Of a DNA stretch of 64,000 nucleotides, positions 36,501 to 50,251 are shown in pieces. The notes under the pieces are model-generated. The model was not told the DNA's origin, made no database searches, and saw nothing but the letters and a program-made list of their open reading frames with translations. Source of the DNA: Aradus depressus (taxonomy: Eukaryota; Arthropoda; Insecta; Hemiptera; Aradidae); NCBI GenBank assembly GCA_963662175.1, contig OY759223.1, positions 16,222,249 to 16,286,248 of the forward strand, read 5' to 3'. Both the position numbers and the translations under genes were made by a program. Within the stretch, counting starts at the first letter, position 1, and each line of letters starts with the position of its first letter.

Positions 36501-39500
36501 GAGGCCCTTAGTTTATTTTATCTGGGAGGTAAAATAAACTTAAGCACGCCGTCCTTCGGATGGGACATGGAGCGATGGTCCCGAGCCTCTACGATGTCAG
36601 ATACTCGTTAAAGACCTCTACCTTAGCTGAGTAAAAATTTATGGTAGGCAAAATTTAGGACTTCTATAGTAGAATCGGCCTCATGTCCACCAGAGTGATG
36701 AAAGAGCGCTCTGGTAGTAGGCGATATGACCTCGTAGTTAAATCCCGGGCATGAGTCATAATAACTAACTAACTCTAATGGCCTATAACTGAATTGAAGT
36801 AACCAGTTGTACGGACTGAGTCAATATTGTTGTCAGTTTGTGGTCAAAGTTTCTTTGTGATTAGTAAACTAATTGATTTTAGTTTGGTCACCGCCAACTC
36901 AAACAGAAGCTACTTGACCAAGATAAACAAAATGGATAACTAAACCATTATCTGATCCTCAACAATTACACACTCAACAAACATGAACTGTTTGTTCTTC
37001 AGTGGGAATCAACTCTCCGAAAATACTTGTTCATTATTAGTCGCAAAATTTCTCTTCCGAACCATAAATAAAACCCAAAATTGCATTATAGACAAAAAAA
37101 AAAATCGTTGCTGAATCACCGGCTATGTACTTCCCCAGAAATAATTAATCAATTACGTTTCCACTCTCTCCCCAAAGCCATTCGACCGTTTGGAGTAAAA
37201 GTCAATATTTGACCTACATAGTTCTGAATCTTCATGCTAAATTTCGTGTTGAGATAGGATAAAAAATAAAGAAAAACATACGTTTTTAAAAAATATTGTC
37301 TATTTAAAGAAATATATATTATATAGTCATGGCTAAAGATGGTAGCAATACCGTAAGTACTCCCACATGTTATAGTTAGTTATTATGACTCATGCCCAGG
37401 CTTTAACTACGAGGTCATATCGCCTACTACCAGAGCTCTCTTTTCTCACTCTAGTGGACATGAGCCCGACTCTTTTATGGGAGTCCTAAATTTTGCCTAC
37501 CCTAAATTTTTATTTGACATCGTACAGGCTCGGGACAATCGCTTAATCTCCCATCCGAAGGACGGCGTGCTTAAGTTTATTCTACCTCCCAGTTAAAATA
37601 AACTAAGGGCCACGAACCCGCGAACTTGAGCTCAGGAAGCAAGCATGCATATCACCCACATATTGTATATATTTAGTGAAATAGACAATATTTTATAATA
37701 AAAATAAATTAAGTATCATTAGTTATTACGGTATTTTGGTTGAGAGCTCCTCTTTCTCTGGTACCCCCCCCCCTCTTACCTTCAACCGAATTCGCGGAAA
37801 ATTATTAGTTGCCATCATTATATATCGGCAATTATTTGAATTTTTGCGTTGAGCTCCCGCCTAATCCCTTCCTTTTGGCCAATTTGCCAAAAAATTAATA
37901 GGTGTCGTCATTATGGGATACTGTCTGCAGGTACACATGACCTACCTACTAAAGTCTTTTATAATTACAAACATTAAAAGTATTTTACCAACTTACCATT
38001 TGCGCAGAAATAAGCGCTTTCAATATGAGTCTTCACTAATCCCTCAGGATTGACCAGGATGGACTGAACTTTGGTAACTGTTCCCACCAAAGAATGATTT
38101 AGACTGGCTTCTGTCGTTACTGATTGGCAGGTTTCACTGTGGTAAGCTGACACTTCAACTGGAATATATAATAATGAATAAATCACGATGAAAGTCTGCT
38201 AAGAAATTGATGAATTTGAATTTGAAACTGTAAACGAGTAGTGAAATGAAAATAAATATTATTCTGGGACCGAGATCCCCTAAGAATAAATAAATACAGA
38301 GCCAAAAATAAAAGGAAACAATGAAATAAAGTATCAGTATGACGTACAAATAAATAAATTACAAAAATAAATATATTAGTGATATAGTAGAGAAAAATTA
38401 GACAATAATAAATATAAAATTAACATGCACCGCTTAATTATGGAGAAATAAAGGTATCTATACAAATAGAAGAATGTATATAATAAATAATCTATAGCAT
38501 ATTAAGAAAAAACAATCTATATAATAAAAATGACTGGCTAAGTTTGCTAAGCGCAAAACTCGAGAACGGCTGGACCAATTCGGCTAATTTTTTTTTTCAA
38601 ATATTCGTTGAAGTCCGAGAAAGGTTCTTATGAAGAGAGTTCCTAGCGGTCAACTGGAGGGGGGGGGGGGGGGGGGGGCTAAGCACAAAAATTGCTCTAG
38701 CGCATTACCGGATGGACGGATTATCATGAAATTTCACAAGTAGTATTCTTAAAATCCAAGTTAAAAAATAGGCTATGTGGCGTCCATAAATTTTGAACGA
38801 TAGGGGGGGGGGGGGTTGTAAGGGGGGTCTAAATATAAAGATAGTGCTAAGTCATTAACGGATGATCGGATTGTCATGGAAGTTTATATGTAGTATTCCT
38901 AGAGGGCAAATTGAAAAATGCGCTATGTGACATCTCAAAATTTTGAAAGGGAGGGGGGGTTGTGGGGAAAGGCCTAAATATAAAGATAGTGCTAAGTCAT
39001 TAACGGACGATCGGATTGTCATGGAATTTCATACGTAGTATTTATAAAGGCCAAATAAAAAAAAAAAGGTGTGTGACGTCACAAAATAGTGTACGTGAGG
39101 GGGGGTTGTGGGGGTAGCACTAATTATAAAGATAGTGCTAAGTCTCTAGCGAATCATCGGATTGTCATGGAATTTCATATGTAGCATTCCTAGAGGGCAA
39201 ATTGAAAAATACGCTATGTGACTTTCAAAATTTTTAAAGGCAGTGGGGGTTGTGGGGGTAGGCCTAAATATAAAGATAGTGTTGTCATTAACGGATGCTC
39301 ATATTGTCATGGAAGTTTATATATAGTTTTCTTAAAGGCCAAATTGAAAAATAAGCTACGTGACATTTAAAGATTTTGAACGGGAGGGGGGGTTGTGGGG
39401 TAGGCCTAGATATAAAGATAGTGCTAAGTCTTTAACGTATGATCGGATTGTCATGGAATTTCATATATGGAGCATTCCTAGAGGGCAAATTGAAAAATGC

Positions 39501-42500
39501 GCTATGTGACATCTCAAACATTTGAACGGGAGATGGGGTTGCAATGGGGGCTAAGCATAAAAATTGTTTTAACGCAAAATTGTGTACGGAAGGGGGGTTG
39601 TGGGAGTAGGCCTAAATTCGAAGATAGTGATCGGTCATTAACGGGATTCGAACGAGAGATATTAGGAGAAAAGTCAAAGTTCCCCGGGCAACGCCGGGTA
39701 TTACTGCTAGTAAATGAATAATAATCGATGGAGTATTAATACAGTGATGGTTGGTTAACTATAAAAGAGAAGGAAGGATGCCCAGACTAGGATTGAAATA
39801 ATATTAATTTTAGTAATTAGAGGCTAAACAGAAAAATTGTGAACAGAAAGAAGAAAAATAATAATATTAATAAAATAAAATAAATAAATGAATGATAAAA
39901 GTATATAAATATGTAAAATAGGTATAATATATCGACGGGCTAGCGCACAAATATGGTAAGTGCATTTTTGGACAAAATGAGTTATATAGCTCACAGATAT
40001 GTTTGATTGAACTTGAATGAAATAAAACTCGTTTTATTGTGGTATTGTCTAATTTCACAGAATATATATACATGGGAGTACTTTCGGTATTTCTACCATC
40101 CTCAGTCTTATCTCTTATGCTTTCGGCTGAGGATGGTAGAAATACGGAAAATACTCCCATGTATATATATTCTGTGAAATTAGACAATACCACAAATAAA
40201 CGAGTTTTATTTCATTCAAGATCATTTGAATTATTTCACAATATCTCTGTAATAATGTCAGTTTTCATAGATATGTTTGAGATGTATTCTTTATGGTGTA
40301 CAAATGTGGTGAATGAAATCTCATTGGAAACACTGTTTTAGCGTTGGCAAAATAATGTTTCTGACAAAAAATCTGAAAAGTCTAGTGCAAGTCTGAAACT
40401 CAGCTGCAGTTCATTTATTGTTTCATGAGGGCGCCGGTAGCTCAGTGGTATGCGTGCTTGACTTCTGAGCTCAAGGTTGTGGGTTCGTAGCCCGACCGAG
40501 GCCCTTAGTTTATTTTATCTGGGAGATAAAATAAACTTAAGCACGCCGTCCTTCGGATGGGACGTTAAGCGATGGTCCCGAGCCTGTACGATGTCAGGTA
40601 CTCGTTAAAGACCCCTGCCCTAGGTGAATAAAAATTTAGGGTAGACAAAATTTAGGACTCCCACAGTAGAGTCGGGCTCATGTCCACCAGAGTGACGATA
40701 GAGCGCTCTGGTAGTAGGCGATATGACCTCGTAGTTAAAGCCCGGGCATGAGTCATCAAACCTAATCTTTATTGTTTCTTATTTTAATGCAAACTTTGTT
40801 TTCGTTCTCCTGTAAAATCAACAATCATGCACTTTCCACATTTGTGCGCTAGCCCATCGATATTATGATAGAATTTAGGAAATATGGGAAACAAATAGTG
40901 CAGTGCAAGTAATGAAATTCAATTTGAAGGAAGACATTTTGAAAAAAACATAACGAAAATGATGGAAATAAATGGTTTATATGTGTTAAATGGAAACAAT
41001 GGCAACAGAGCCTCATAAAGTAGATCTCATGACATGATCTAAATACCTTTTTGCAATCTACATTGATATAGTGAAAAACTAATACCACAAAAAAATATAT
41101 ACATATAGTGGTAAAGATTTCGACTTAGGCCATCGTTAGTTAGCACAATAGTAATATTTAAGGCTGCTAGATAGGCATATTTCCATAATCCTCAGATTAC
41201 ATGAGACCATTTATTATGTTTTCAAGTTTAAATTTAAACCCCCATATCTTTTCAAACCACAGCAACATTTAATAACGTTACTAGACCAAAAGCAGTAGTA
41301 TTTTTTAACATAATTATTTAAAGTTTAAAAAAAGCTTATTTTTTTTTACATGGATTTTAACTGAAATTGACATACTTGAGTTCGTAAGTTTCGGCTTACC
41401 ATAAAAACAATACTTAAAAAATGATTTTAAGACCGATATAAAATAAAATTTAAAAATAGCCAACCGGTCAAAAAGTGAACAATTTTGGTAATTAGAGCCG
41501 GTAAACTAATTTCAATAAATGGTGAAATTAAACTGAAAATAGAGAAAATAAATTAAGAACGAGTAAATACAAAAAGTGATGAATACATCACTGAATTTGA
41601 CGAAGTTCAAATGTTTTAATATAAGTTTATATCATAGGTATATATTAGGAAAATGAAATCTATTAAACTATTTAAAATATGTCAATATAAGTAATAATTT
41701 TGGTCAAGAGAAACTAGTGCTGTTATCTGTTGAGAACACAAGGAACAAAATTTGTTACGCTTCTAGTTCCATATTTAATTTTAAATTTCAGAAGAACGAA
41801 GCTACATAACGAAACTTTTTGTAATAAACATCCTCAATCTTTATTGTTATTTCTAACGCGAAGCGTATTTCTTTACTAGGCTAAAGTAAGTCCCGAATTA
41901 CAGAGCATAACTGAAGTAAGTAAAAAATAACATTAAATATATTTTTGTATTATTTAAATACTTTACTAAAAAAAAAGTCGTTGGTGAATCACTGACAATG
42001 TACCTCCCCAGCACGAATTAGTAAATAAAATTTTCGCTTTCCATCCGAAAACAATCGACTGTTTGGGGTAAAAATCAATATGATACTTAACATTTTTGCA
42101 GAGATATTGTGAAACAATAAAAAAAAATTTGAAGAAAAACATATGTTTTTTAAAAATACTTCAAAAAATATATAAAATATATGGGAGTACTTTCGGTATT
42201 GCTGTACTGAGTATTTATTACGTCGTGGTTGAAGATGGTAATAATACCGAAAGTACTCCCATATATTTTATATATATTGTGAAATAGAAAATATTTTACA
42301 TAAGTTTTTCTTTAAAATCAATTATTGACTGATGTAGGGGCAACTGAATTCTAAGCCCTCTCCTCTTTCCTTCGGTGGATTACGAGGAAAATTAATAGAT
42401 ACCGTCCTTATGTTGCTTTGAATTTAAATATAGAATTTCAGATTGTTTCATTCATTAAAACGGCAGTTATTGGGGATTTTTGAGAAGAGTACCTCCTTTC

Positions 42501-45500
42501 ATCTCCCACTTCCTTCTGACCAAATTCGCAAAAAAGACATGGGAGTTTGAATATACATTTGAAATTTCGTGTCGAAAAATTCATTGCAACGGATATTATA
42601 ACAGTCTGTGTTAAACCTCCCGTCCAAGTTCTGGATACACATATAAAATTTTGAACCAATAAATTTATTTTAATTAATGTTTATTAATTTTCAGCGTTCA
42701 GGGGAAGGGACTCAACTCCTATGTAAGTCAACTATTGATTATTAGCCCAAATGGTCGACCGGTTTTACAAGGCGAGCGAAAAGTTAATTGATTAATTCGT
42801 TCTGTGCAAGTAGATTGCAGGTGATTCACCGAAGATTTTTTTTAAAAGTATTAAATGTCTAATATAAAAAAATCTACCTGTCATATTCTTGTATCGAGGA
42901 GTAGTGGCGACAACTCGAACTACGAGACTGGTGGCGCCATGCGGGCCCAGACGTAACTTTTCTGCAACGAAAGGCTGACTTCCTCCAAGGAAATGAGCAC
43001 CTTCACTCAACGTGAGAAGAGCGTTCACCTTCAATCAGAATAAAATGTATATATTTATATAAATATAATATTATTTATAAATATATATATGATATTAGTA
43101 TAATTGTACTTGAATAAAATATCATTGTTGGATTGTACAGAGAGATTTTGAACTCTCAAAATAACACTTAGTCTAAATTAACTTAGTATCTAGAAGCAAA
43201 TAAGAGAATAACATTTCAAATACTATAACGAATTACATATAACTTACAATTAATGTGTTAATTCACATTTTACAGAAGTATGTAGGTTATTGTTAACAAA
43301 TGAAAATGTCTACGACCACGCACCGAATTTATTTATGTTGTTATTTATGGGGATTATATAAATTTATATTTTTCCGCTTAGTCTAAATTAATTTTGTATC
43401 TTTATCTTTATTATATACTCAATTTATTTTCCAATTATTAATTGTATACATATTTATTTCGTTTTAGAATTTCACTTTCATTTATTTTCTGTAAGTATTA
43501 TTATCATTATTTCTTCTTTCCTCTATCCTTTTATTTAAGTACACTCTATGATTTTCTTTATTTATAATTATTACTTGTCTATTATTATATATTTTAATAT
43601 CAGTTGACACGGCCGTGTCTCTGGCCAAGTCCGAAAAAAATGTCGAAAGACACTGCTGTGTTACTTTTCTCGTGACACCAAATGCCACATTTTGCATCGA
43701 AAAAAGTATATTGTTCATTAACAAAATGATGTTTTTTCCGACATAGACGTCTGGAGAACTGAGCTGAACAAAATAAAGTAGCCAAAAAGAATAATTTTTG
43801 ACCAAGTTTCGAAGGGTCAAAATTGGCAAAAATTAACTTTTTTTTCTTTTTCCTTTTTCAGTGTCCGGGCGCCCGGATGACGTCATGAATGTTAATATAT
43901 GCATTTTTTAAAATGTATAATAAATATGTGATCTATATATGCAAAGATAAAGATAAAAATATATATATATAATAAAAAATAATCCAATATTATAACGATA
44001 AAGAAAAAAAGACAGCAATGATAAATCACAACTTTTCATGAGTCAAACTTACGTTTATTATTTACATAGGCAGACATTTTTTCATAATTGGCTGTGCTTT
44101 ACAGTTTTACTGAATTTTTTTATATTACTTTTCAGGGAAAAATAATGTTGTGTGTCCCTTGGAAGTACAACGCACCTCCATGTTTTTTCTAAAGAATAAT
44201 ACACTTCTTCTCCTAAAATTTGTCTTATATATTTGTTTAATTTTGTATTGTCATTGTACTCACACGACAGAACCTCGACCTTCCTCAATACTGTAACGAT
44301 ACACTCACATACATTCATTATATTAAATCTATCTTATACAGAGGAATATTTACATCAACACAAGTGTTGAGATTGTTGCCAATCTTGATATCAACTTCGA
44401 GACTCTCTCCAACTCGGAAGGCCCTTGGAAGACGAAACTCAACATCGATGGGCTGGAAAACGGTAAGACTGAGAGGGTACGAGAACCTGAGTCCCATTGC
44501 CTGAGAGACAGACAGTACAGACATGGTCCATTTGCCAGGCTCCGGAGGGGAGTTCACCCGAAGACCTCCAGCTTCTATGTCACTTCTGGAACAGAGAAAC
44601 AAGAGTAACCAATCAGTAAGCATGTTCTTGTTTGGCAATACTACAGATCTTTAAATGAACTTTACAACAATTAACAAACAAAAACATGGCATGAATCAGG
44701 TGTATAACTTCATTTAGTATGTCCAATTTAAATGATGCTTCTAAACTGCAAGAAAATATTTATAATTAATAACTTTTGGGTTGTGTATTTGACGATATAT
44801 ATATTTCAAATCTTAAGAAAATAAGTTAACATTAAAAAATATAAATATCCACAGTTCTCAGCAAAATATATTGAGAGAAAGAAAGAAAGTAATTTATTTG
44901 GGCCGGCATTCAAATGCCTTTCACAAAAATGACAAAATACGAAAGAACAAAAAAAAAAAAAAATTATAAATACATAAAACTAAAATCTATGCTAAAACGT
45001 CCTCTGGGAGTCTGGGTCGCAGTCGGCGATGTGCGTTGGGCTGTCCAATATTGAAGTGGACAGCTCCAGGGCTGAGGGGCAGGTTCTGGAGGAACGCCCC
45101 AGTCAGAGATCGCAGGACGGTGTCCATGGGAGCTATGTCCAGTTCTTTATGAATTATACTGCCTCTCACGAACCACGGTGCGTTGAGACCTATGCGGAGG
45201 GTTTTGTTTTGAAATTATTGTAATTTTCGTTTCACTGTTTTGATTGCACTGAACGATATTGGGCTAGCATATGTTAATAGTGGACGTAATAGCGACGTGT
45301 ACAAGATTTTGATGCAATTTGGGCGGAGTGGAGTGTTGCGGTTAATGAGTGGATAAAGTTGTGAGAGTCTTTGATATGCTTGTGTTAGTTTTGTTGAGAT
45401 GTGGGTGTGCCATGTAAGTCTTGTGCCCATGTGTAAACCGAGATATTTTAATGTTTGTTGTGAAATATTCCAGGGAATATCAGTATTATCAATTTGGATA

Positions 45501-48500
45501 TTGTTGGTTTGGCGTATTCGGCGGGGAGAAAAAATATTGGTTGATGATTTTAAAGTATATAATTATACTTCTAGTTAGAAAACCAAGTTGAGAGAAATAT
45601 ATTGAAAATTCAACCTATATTTTTTGATCGATTACAAACGTAATTTCCCTTACACTACGTATATTATAATTAGTTGTTATTGTGAGTCATTCCCTCAACT
45701 ATGTGGTCGTATCGTCTACTGCCAGAGCGCGCATTCGTCGCTCTGGTGAACGTGAGCCCGACTTTAACGTTGCCCGGGAGTCCTAAATGTTGCCTTCCCA
45801 GGTTTATCCCCATAGGGTAGGGATCTTTAATCAGTACCTAACATCGTACATACTCTGGACCATCGCTTAACATCCCATTCGAAGGACGGCGCGCTCAAGA
45901 TTTTTTCACCTACCAGATAAAACACAACCTATGGGCCTCAGCCGAGTTCTGAAACGATCTTGAGCTCTTTTTGTCCACTACTCTACCTCTGAGCTACCAG
46001 CGCTGTTTTTAACGAGTATCTGACATTATGCAGGCTCGGGACTGTGGCTTAACGTCTCTTCCGAAGGATGGCGTGCTCAAGGTTTTTCACTTCTTAAATA
46101 AAAAACTAAAGGGCCTCAGCCGGGCTAGGCATATTATTTATAAAGGTATATGGGGGATGGTAATATACATATATATATATTATATACATTTTGTTTTCCT
46201 GATATTTTGTTTCTCTTTTCTATATTTCGCACATTGTGACCTGATGAAGGGCGTAAGAACGTCCCAAAATGTCGTCGTGAAAAAAGACACAGTTATAAAA
46301 AATTATTATCTTCATTTTAATTAAATTATAAAATTTACCTACAGTAATTATTAATATGATTATTTATGACTCATATTTTCAAGTATTTATTTATTCATTT
46401 CGTTATATTTTTTAGTAGTTAATTGTAATCACATGTGTGTTAGACTTTAAGAGTTAATATCTGTTTATGTATCTAATTTATAAGCTATCTTAATATATCC
46501 AATCTTATGACGTATCCTATTACCATGTTATGGTTTAACGGAAATGAATATTATTAATAAATCTGGGGAATTAGTAAGAAACTGGAGAACTTACGTATAG
46601 TTGAAACAGTGCCATAGCCAGAGCTGCTCCAGGCTGGGGTCTGCCATGACACTATGATGAGGAGCAGGAGTGGCAGATCTGACAATCTGACTCCCAGAAC
46701 AGTCGTCCCATATGTAGCCAACACCAGCCTCGCTCAGTTCTACCTCAACGCCACCATTACTGTAATCAGAGACACGACTTCAATGACACTCAACATATGT
46801 AAGAAATACACAGACACACTCTCTACTAACACTCCCAGAATTAATAAGTTACTCTATGTTAATAACTTTAATTGAATATAAGTATATAAATAAGTATTTA
46901 AAATAATAATAATATAAATTACATTTTCTGAGAATGAAGATCCGCACCTCTACCACCAATAAGACAAACCAAAGATCCAAGGTCTGACAGTATCTGAACG
47001 TCCATCGTCTCACCAGGGTACCAGAATTTTTTCTGTTCCAAATTCACAGAAACCTAAAAAAAAAATAATAATAATAATTCATACATGATTATAACTTACA
47101 CATTCATGGATGCACGTTTTTTTAAACAATACAACAGAATATTACATTGTGGGGTTTCACAAAAATATGGTCAAAACTCATAGTTCGAATTTCAAATATC
47201 GAACTCATTCGTCTTAGGGTTTAAATAATAGATAATTCAAACGAAATGTTATTGCATGTAAATTAATTTAAAAAACAGGAGAAAACAAAAAAAATCCTTT
47301 TTTGGATCTACTCCACCACAATGGCCTTAGCTAGGGCGTGGAGAGGAATTAAAATAAAAGTACTATATAGCTTTACGCAAATATCTTTATGCCCTTTTAG
47401 TTTTTTTAAAGAATAATTATTAATTATTTTATTTTTATTTTTCAATCAATGCACATAGATATACTTATACGTATACATACAACATATACATATATACTTT
47501 TACATGTATATGCACTACTAGGGGTAAGTCAGCAACATTAGCTTTTCTATTGTTGTTTGCTTGAACGTTTCGGATGTGTTACTTTCCTTATTTGAGGAAT
47601 ATTTGATAAATTTAACATAGGTTTTTTATTGGGAGACTGGGAGGTAAAAAACCTTCTCACGCCGTCCGGATGAATGGGACGTTACGCGATGGAGCCTGTG
47701 TGATGTCTGGTACTCGCTATCCTAGGCAACATTTAAGACGCCCACGATAGAGTTAGGCTCGTGGTACACCAGAGCGCTTTGGTAGTAGGCGATATGACCT
47801 CGTAGTTAAAGCCCGGTCATGAGTCACAAAAAATTGTTAAATTTAACTTAGATTTTTTTATATGAGGGACTGGTTGGTAAAATATCTTGAACACGCCCTC
47901 CTTCGGAAGGGACGTTAAGCAATGCAGCCTGTGGGATGTCTGGTACTCGTTAAGGACCCCTAACCGAGGTAGGAAAAATTTGGGACTCCCGTAGTTGAGT
48001 CGAACTCATGTACAGGAGAGCGACAAAAGAGCGCTCTGGTAGTAGGCGATATGAGCTCGTAGTTAAAGCCCGGGCGTGTCATAATAACTAGAGTCGGGCT
48101 CATATACACCAGAGCGACAAAAGAGCGCTCTGGTAGTAGGCGATATGAGCTCGTAGTTAAAGCCCGGGCATGACATAATAACTAGAGTCGGGCTCATATA
48201 CACCAGAGCGACCAAAGAGCTCTCTGGCAGTAGGCGATATGAGCTCGTAGTTAAAGCCCGGGGATGTCATAATAACTAACTAGGGTCTGGCTCATATTCA
48301 CCAGAGCGACAAAAGAACGCTCTGGTAGTAGACGATGTGAGCTCGTAGTTAAAGTCCGGGCATGTCATAATAACTAACTAGAGTCGGGCTCATAAACACC
48401 AGAGCGACAAAAGAGCGCTCTGGTAGTAGGCTACATGACCTCGTAGCTAAAGCCCGGCCATGAGTCACAATAACTAACTAGAGTCGGGCTCATATACACC

Positions 48501-50067
48501 AGAGCGACAAAAGAGCGCTCTGGTAGTAAGCGATATGAGGTCGTAGTTAAAGCCCGGGCATGTCATAATAACTAACTAGAGTCGGGATCTCAGTAGCCGA
48601 TATGATCTCACAATCAAAAGCCCGGGACCATGAGTATAAAATAACAAAACAGTATGTTAATGAATACAGATAAGATGCATATTCCAAACAGTCACTTTGA
48701 AAAGTGATTTCAGCTTTGAACCATTCTCCAAACACAAGAAATTTAAGATTCAGATTTACCAGCTAGAATTAAGCGCCTCATCTCCTTTTAGTAAGGTTTG
48801 GTGCATGTTTTGGAAGGCAAACCATGCTCTAGCCCAATGCTTACTCTCCTCAAAGTTGCAGACATACATTTTTATTTCATTTTGCCGAGTTTCCCTGAGT
48901 CTTTGATGTCGTCCCGGTTCTTACTCATCAACGGCCCACACTTGTAATGCTAATATGAAGAGTTTCATTTGAATTTCTTCAGCAAAAAGAAACAAATGTA
49001 CCCTGAATAAAGAGATGGTTGATTCAACCTTCAGACAGGTTTGCATACACAATATAGCAAAGAAAAAAACTACAAAGAAAACAATCGTTGGTAAATCACC
49101 AGAAATGTACTTCCCCACCGCGAATAATCAACTATGTTATTGCTCTCCCTCTGAAATCAATTAAACCATTTGGTTGAAAATCCTAGCCCCACTCTCTGGA
49201 CCTACTAGGTCCTGAGATTCAGTTCGGCTCCAGCGCCAGCTCAGTTTCGGCACCGGCGTCAACTTGTGTGATTGACCCTGATCGTTCTCGTGTTGAGTTC
49301 GGCTTCCAAAGTCAACTCGTGTGGTTAGACTCAAGAGTTTTTGTGCAACTCTTGTGTGAGTCTTGCCAGTGCCGAATTAGCTCTTGTGTGAGAAAGGCGA
49401 TCCTACAAATCGTCTCGTGTAGAGCAATGTGATTTGGCTACTACGTGGATTTAGTCGCATGTATAAGGTATATAATAAAGGAGAAAGCAATGATATATGG
49501 AATTAATATATAGTGCCTGGCCAGGCACTATATATTAAATAGAACAGGGCTTGACTGCTCGTTTGTATATAAGCAAAAATAAACTGAGAAAACGTAATTA
49601 ACACATTATGAACGGTTTCCAACGATGGTAACTACATAAGAAGCGAAGTACCACAATGTGTCATGTACTTTCACATTGTGGTACTTCGTTTCTTATGTAG
49701 TTACCATCGTAGGAAACCGTTCATAATGTGTTACAGTATTATTTAAGAAATAACCCTCATTTTTACTTTTTACATTTGTTTTTATTTTATCTTTATTCAA
49801 GAAATAACAGTTTACTTTAGAAATAATTTAATTTAGGTACAATCGTTAAAATTCAATATCAACTAGTCATTTTCCTTTTTTTTCATTTTTTTTTTTCATT
49901 CATTTTGAAATTTATTTTCTGATTTCCTTTCGGATTCTTTCCAGAGACAGGGGACTGAACTCAAAAAATGTAACAACTGTGGATAAACACCAAATTTAGA
50001 ATGATTCGGAGTCCTTGAGTCCCAAAACAAAATTGGTAAATTGGTTTGAGAGAGAGACATAGAGTGT

Positions 50068-50138
<71 letters not shown>

Positions 50139-50217
50139 TGTGAGACAGAGAGTGAGCGAGAGAGAGAGAAAGTGAGACTGAGAGTGAGAGAGTGTGAGAC
50201 AGAAAGTGAGAGAGTTT

Positions 50218-50251
<34 letters not shown>

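Noticed and set aside
48091..48625. CRISPR-like array of regularly spaced repeats
   Set aside because: The whole 94-100-bp unit is repeated without unique spacers, and the genome is eukaryotic.
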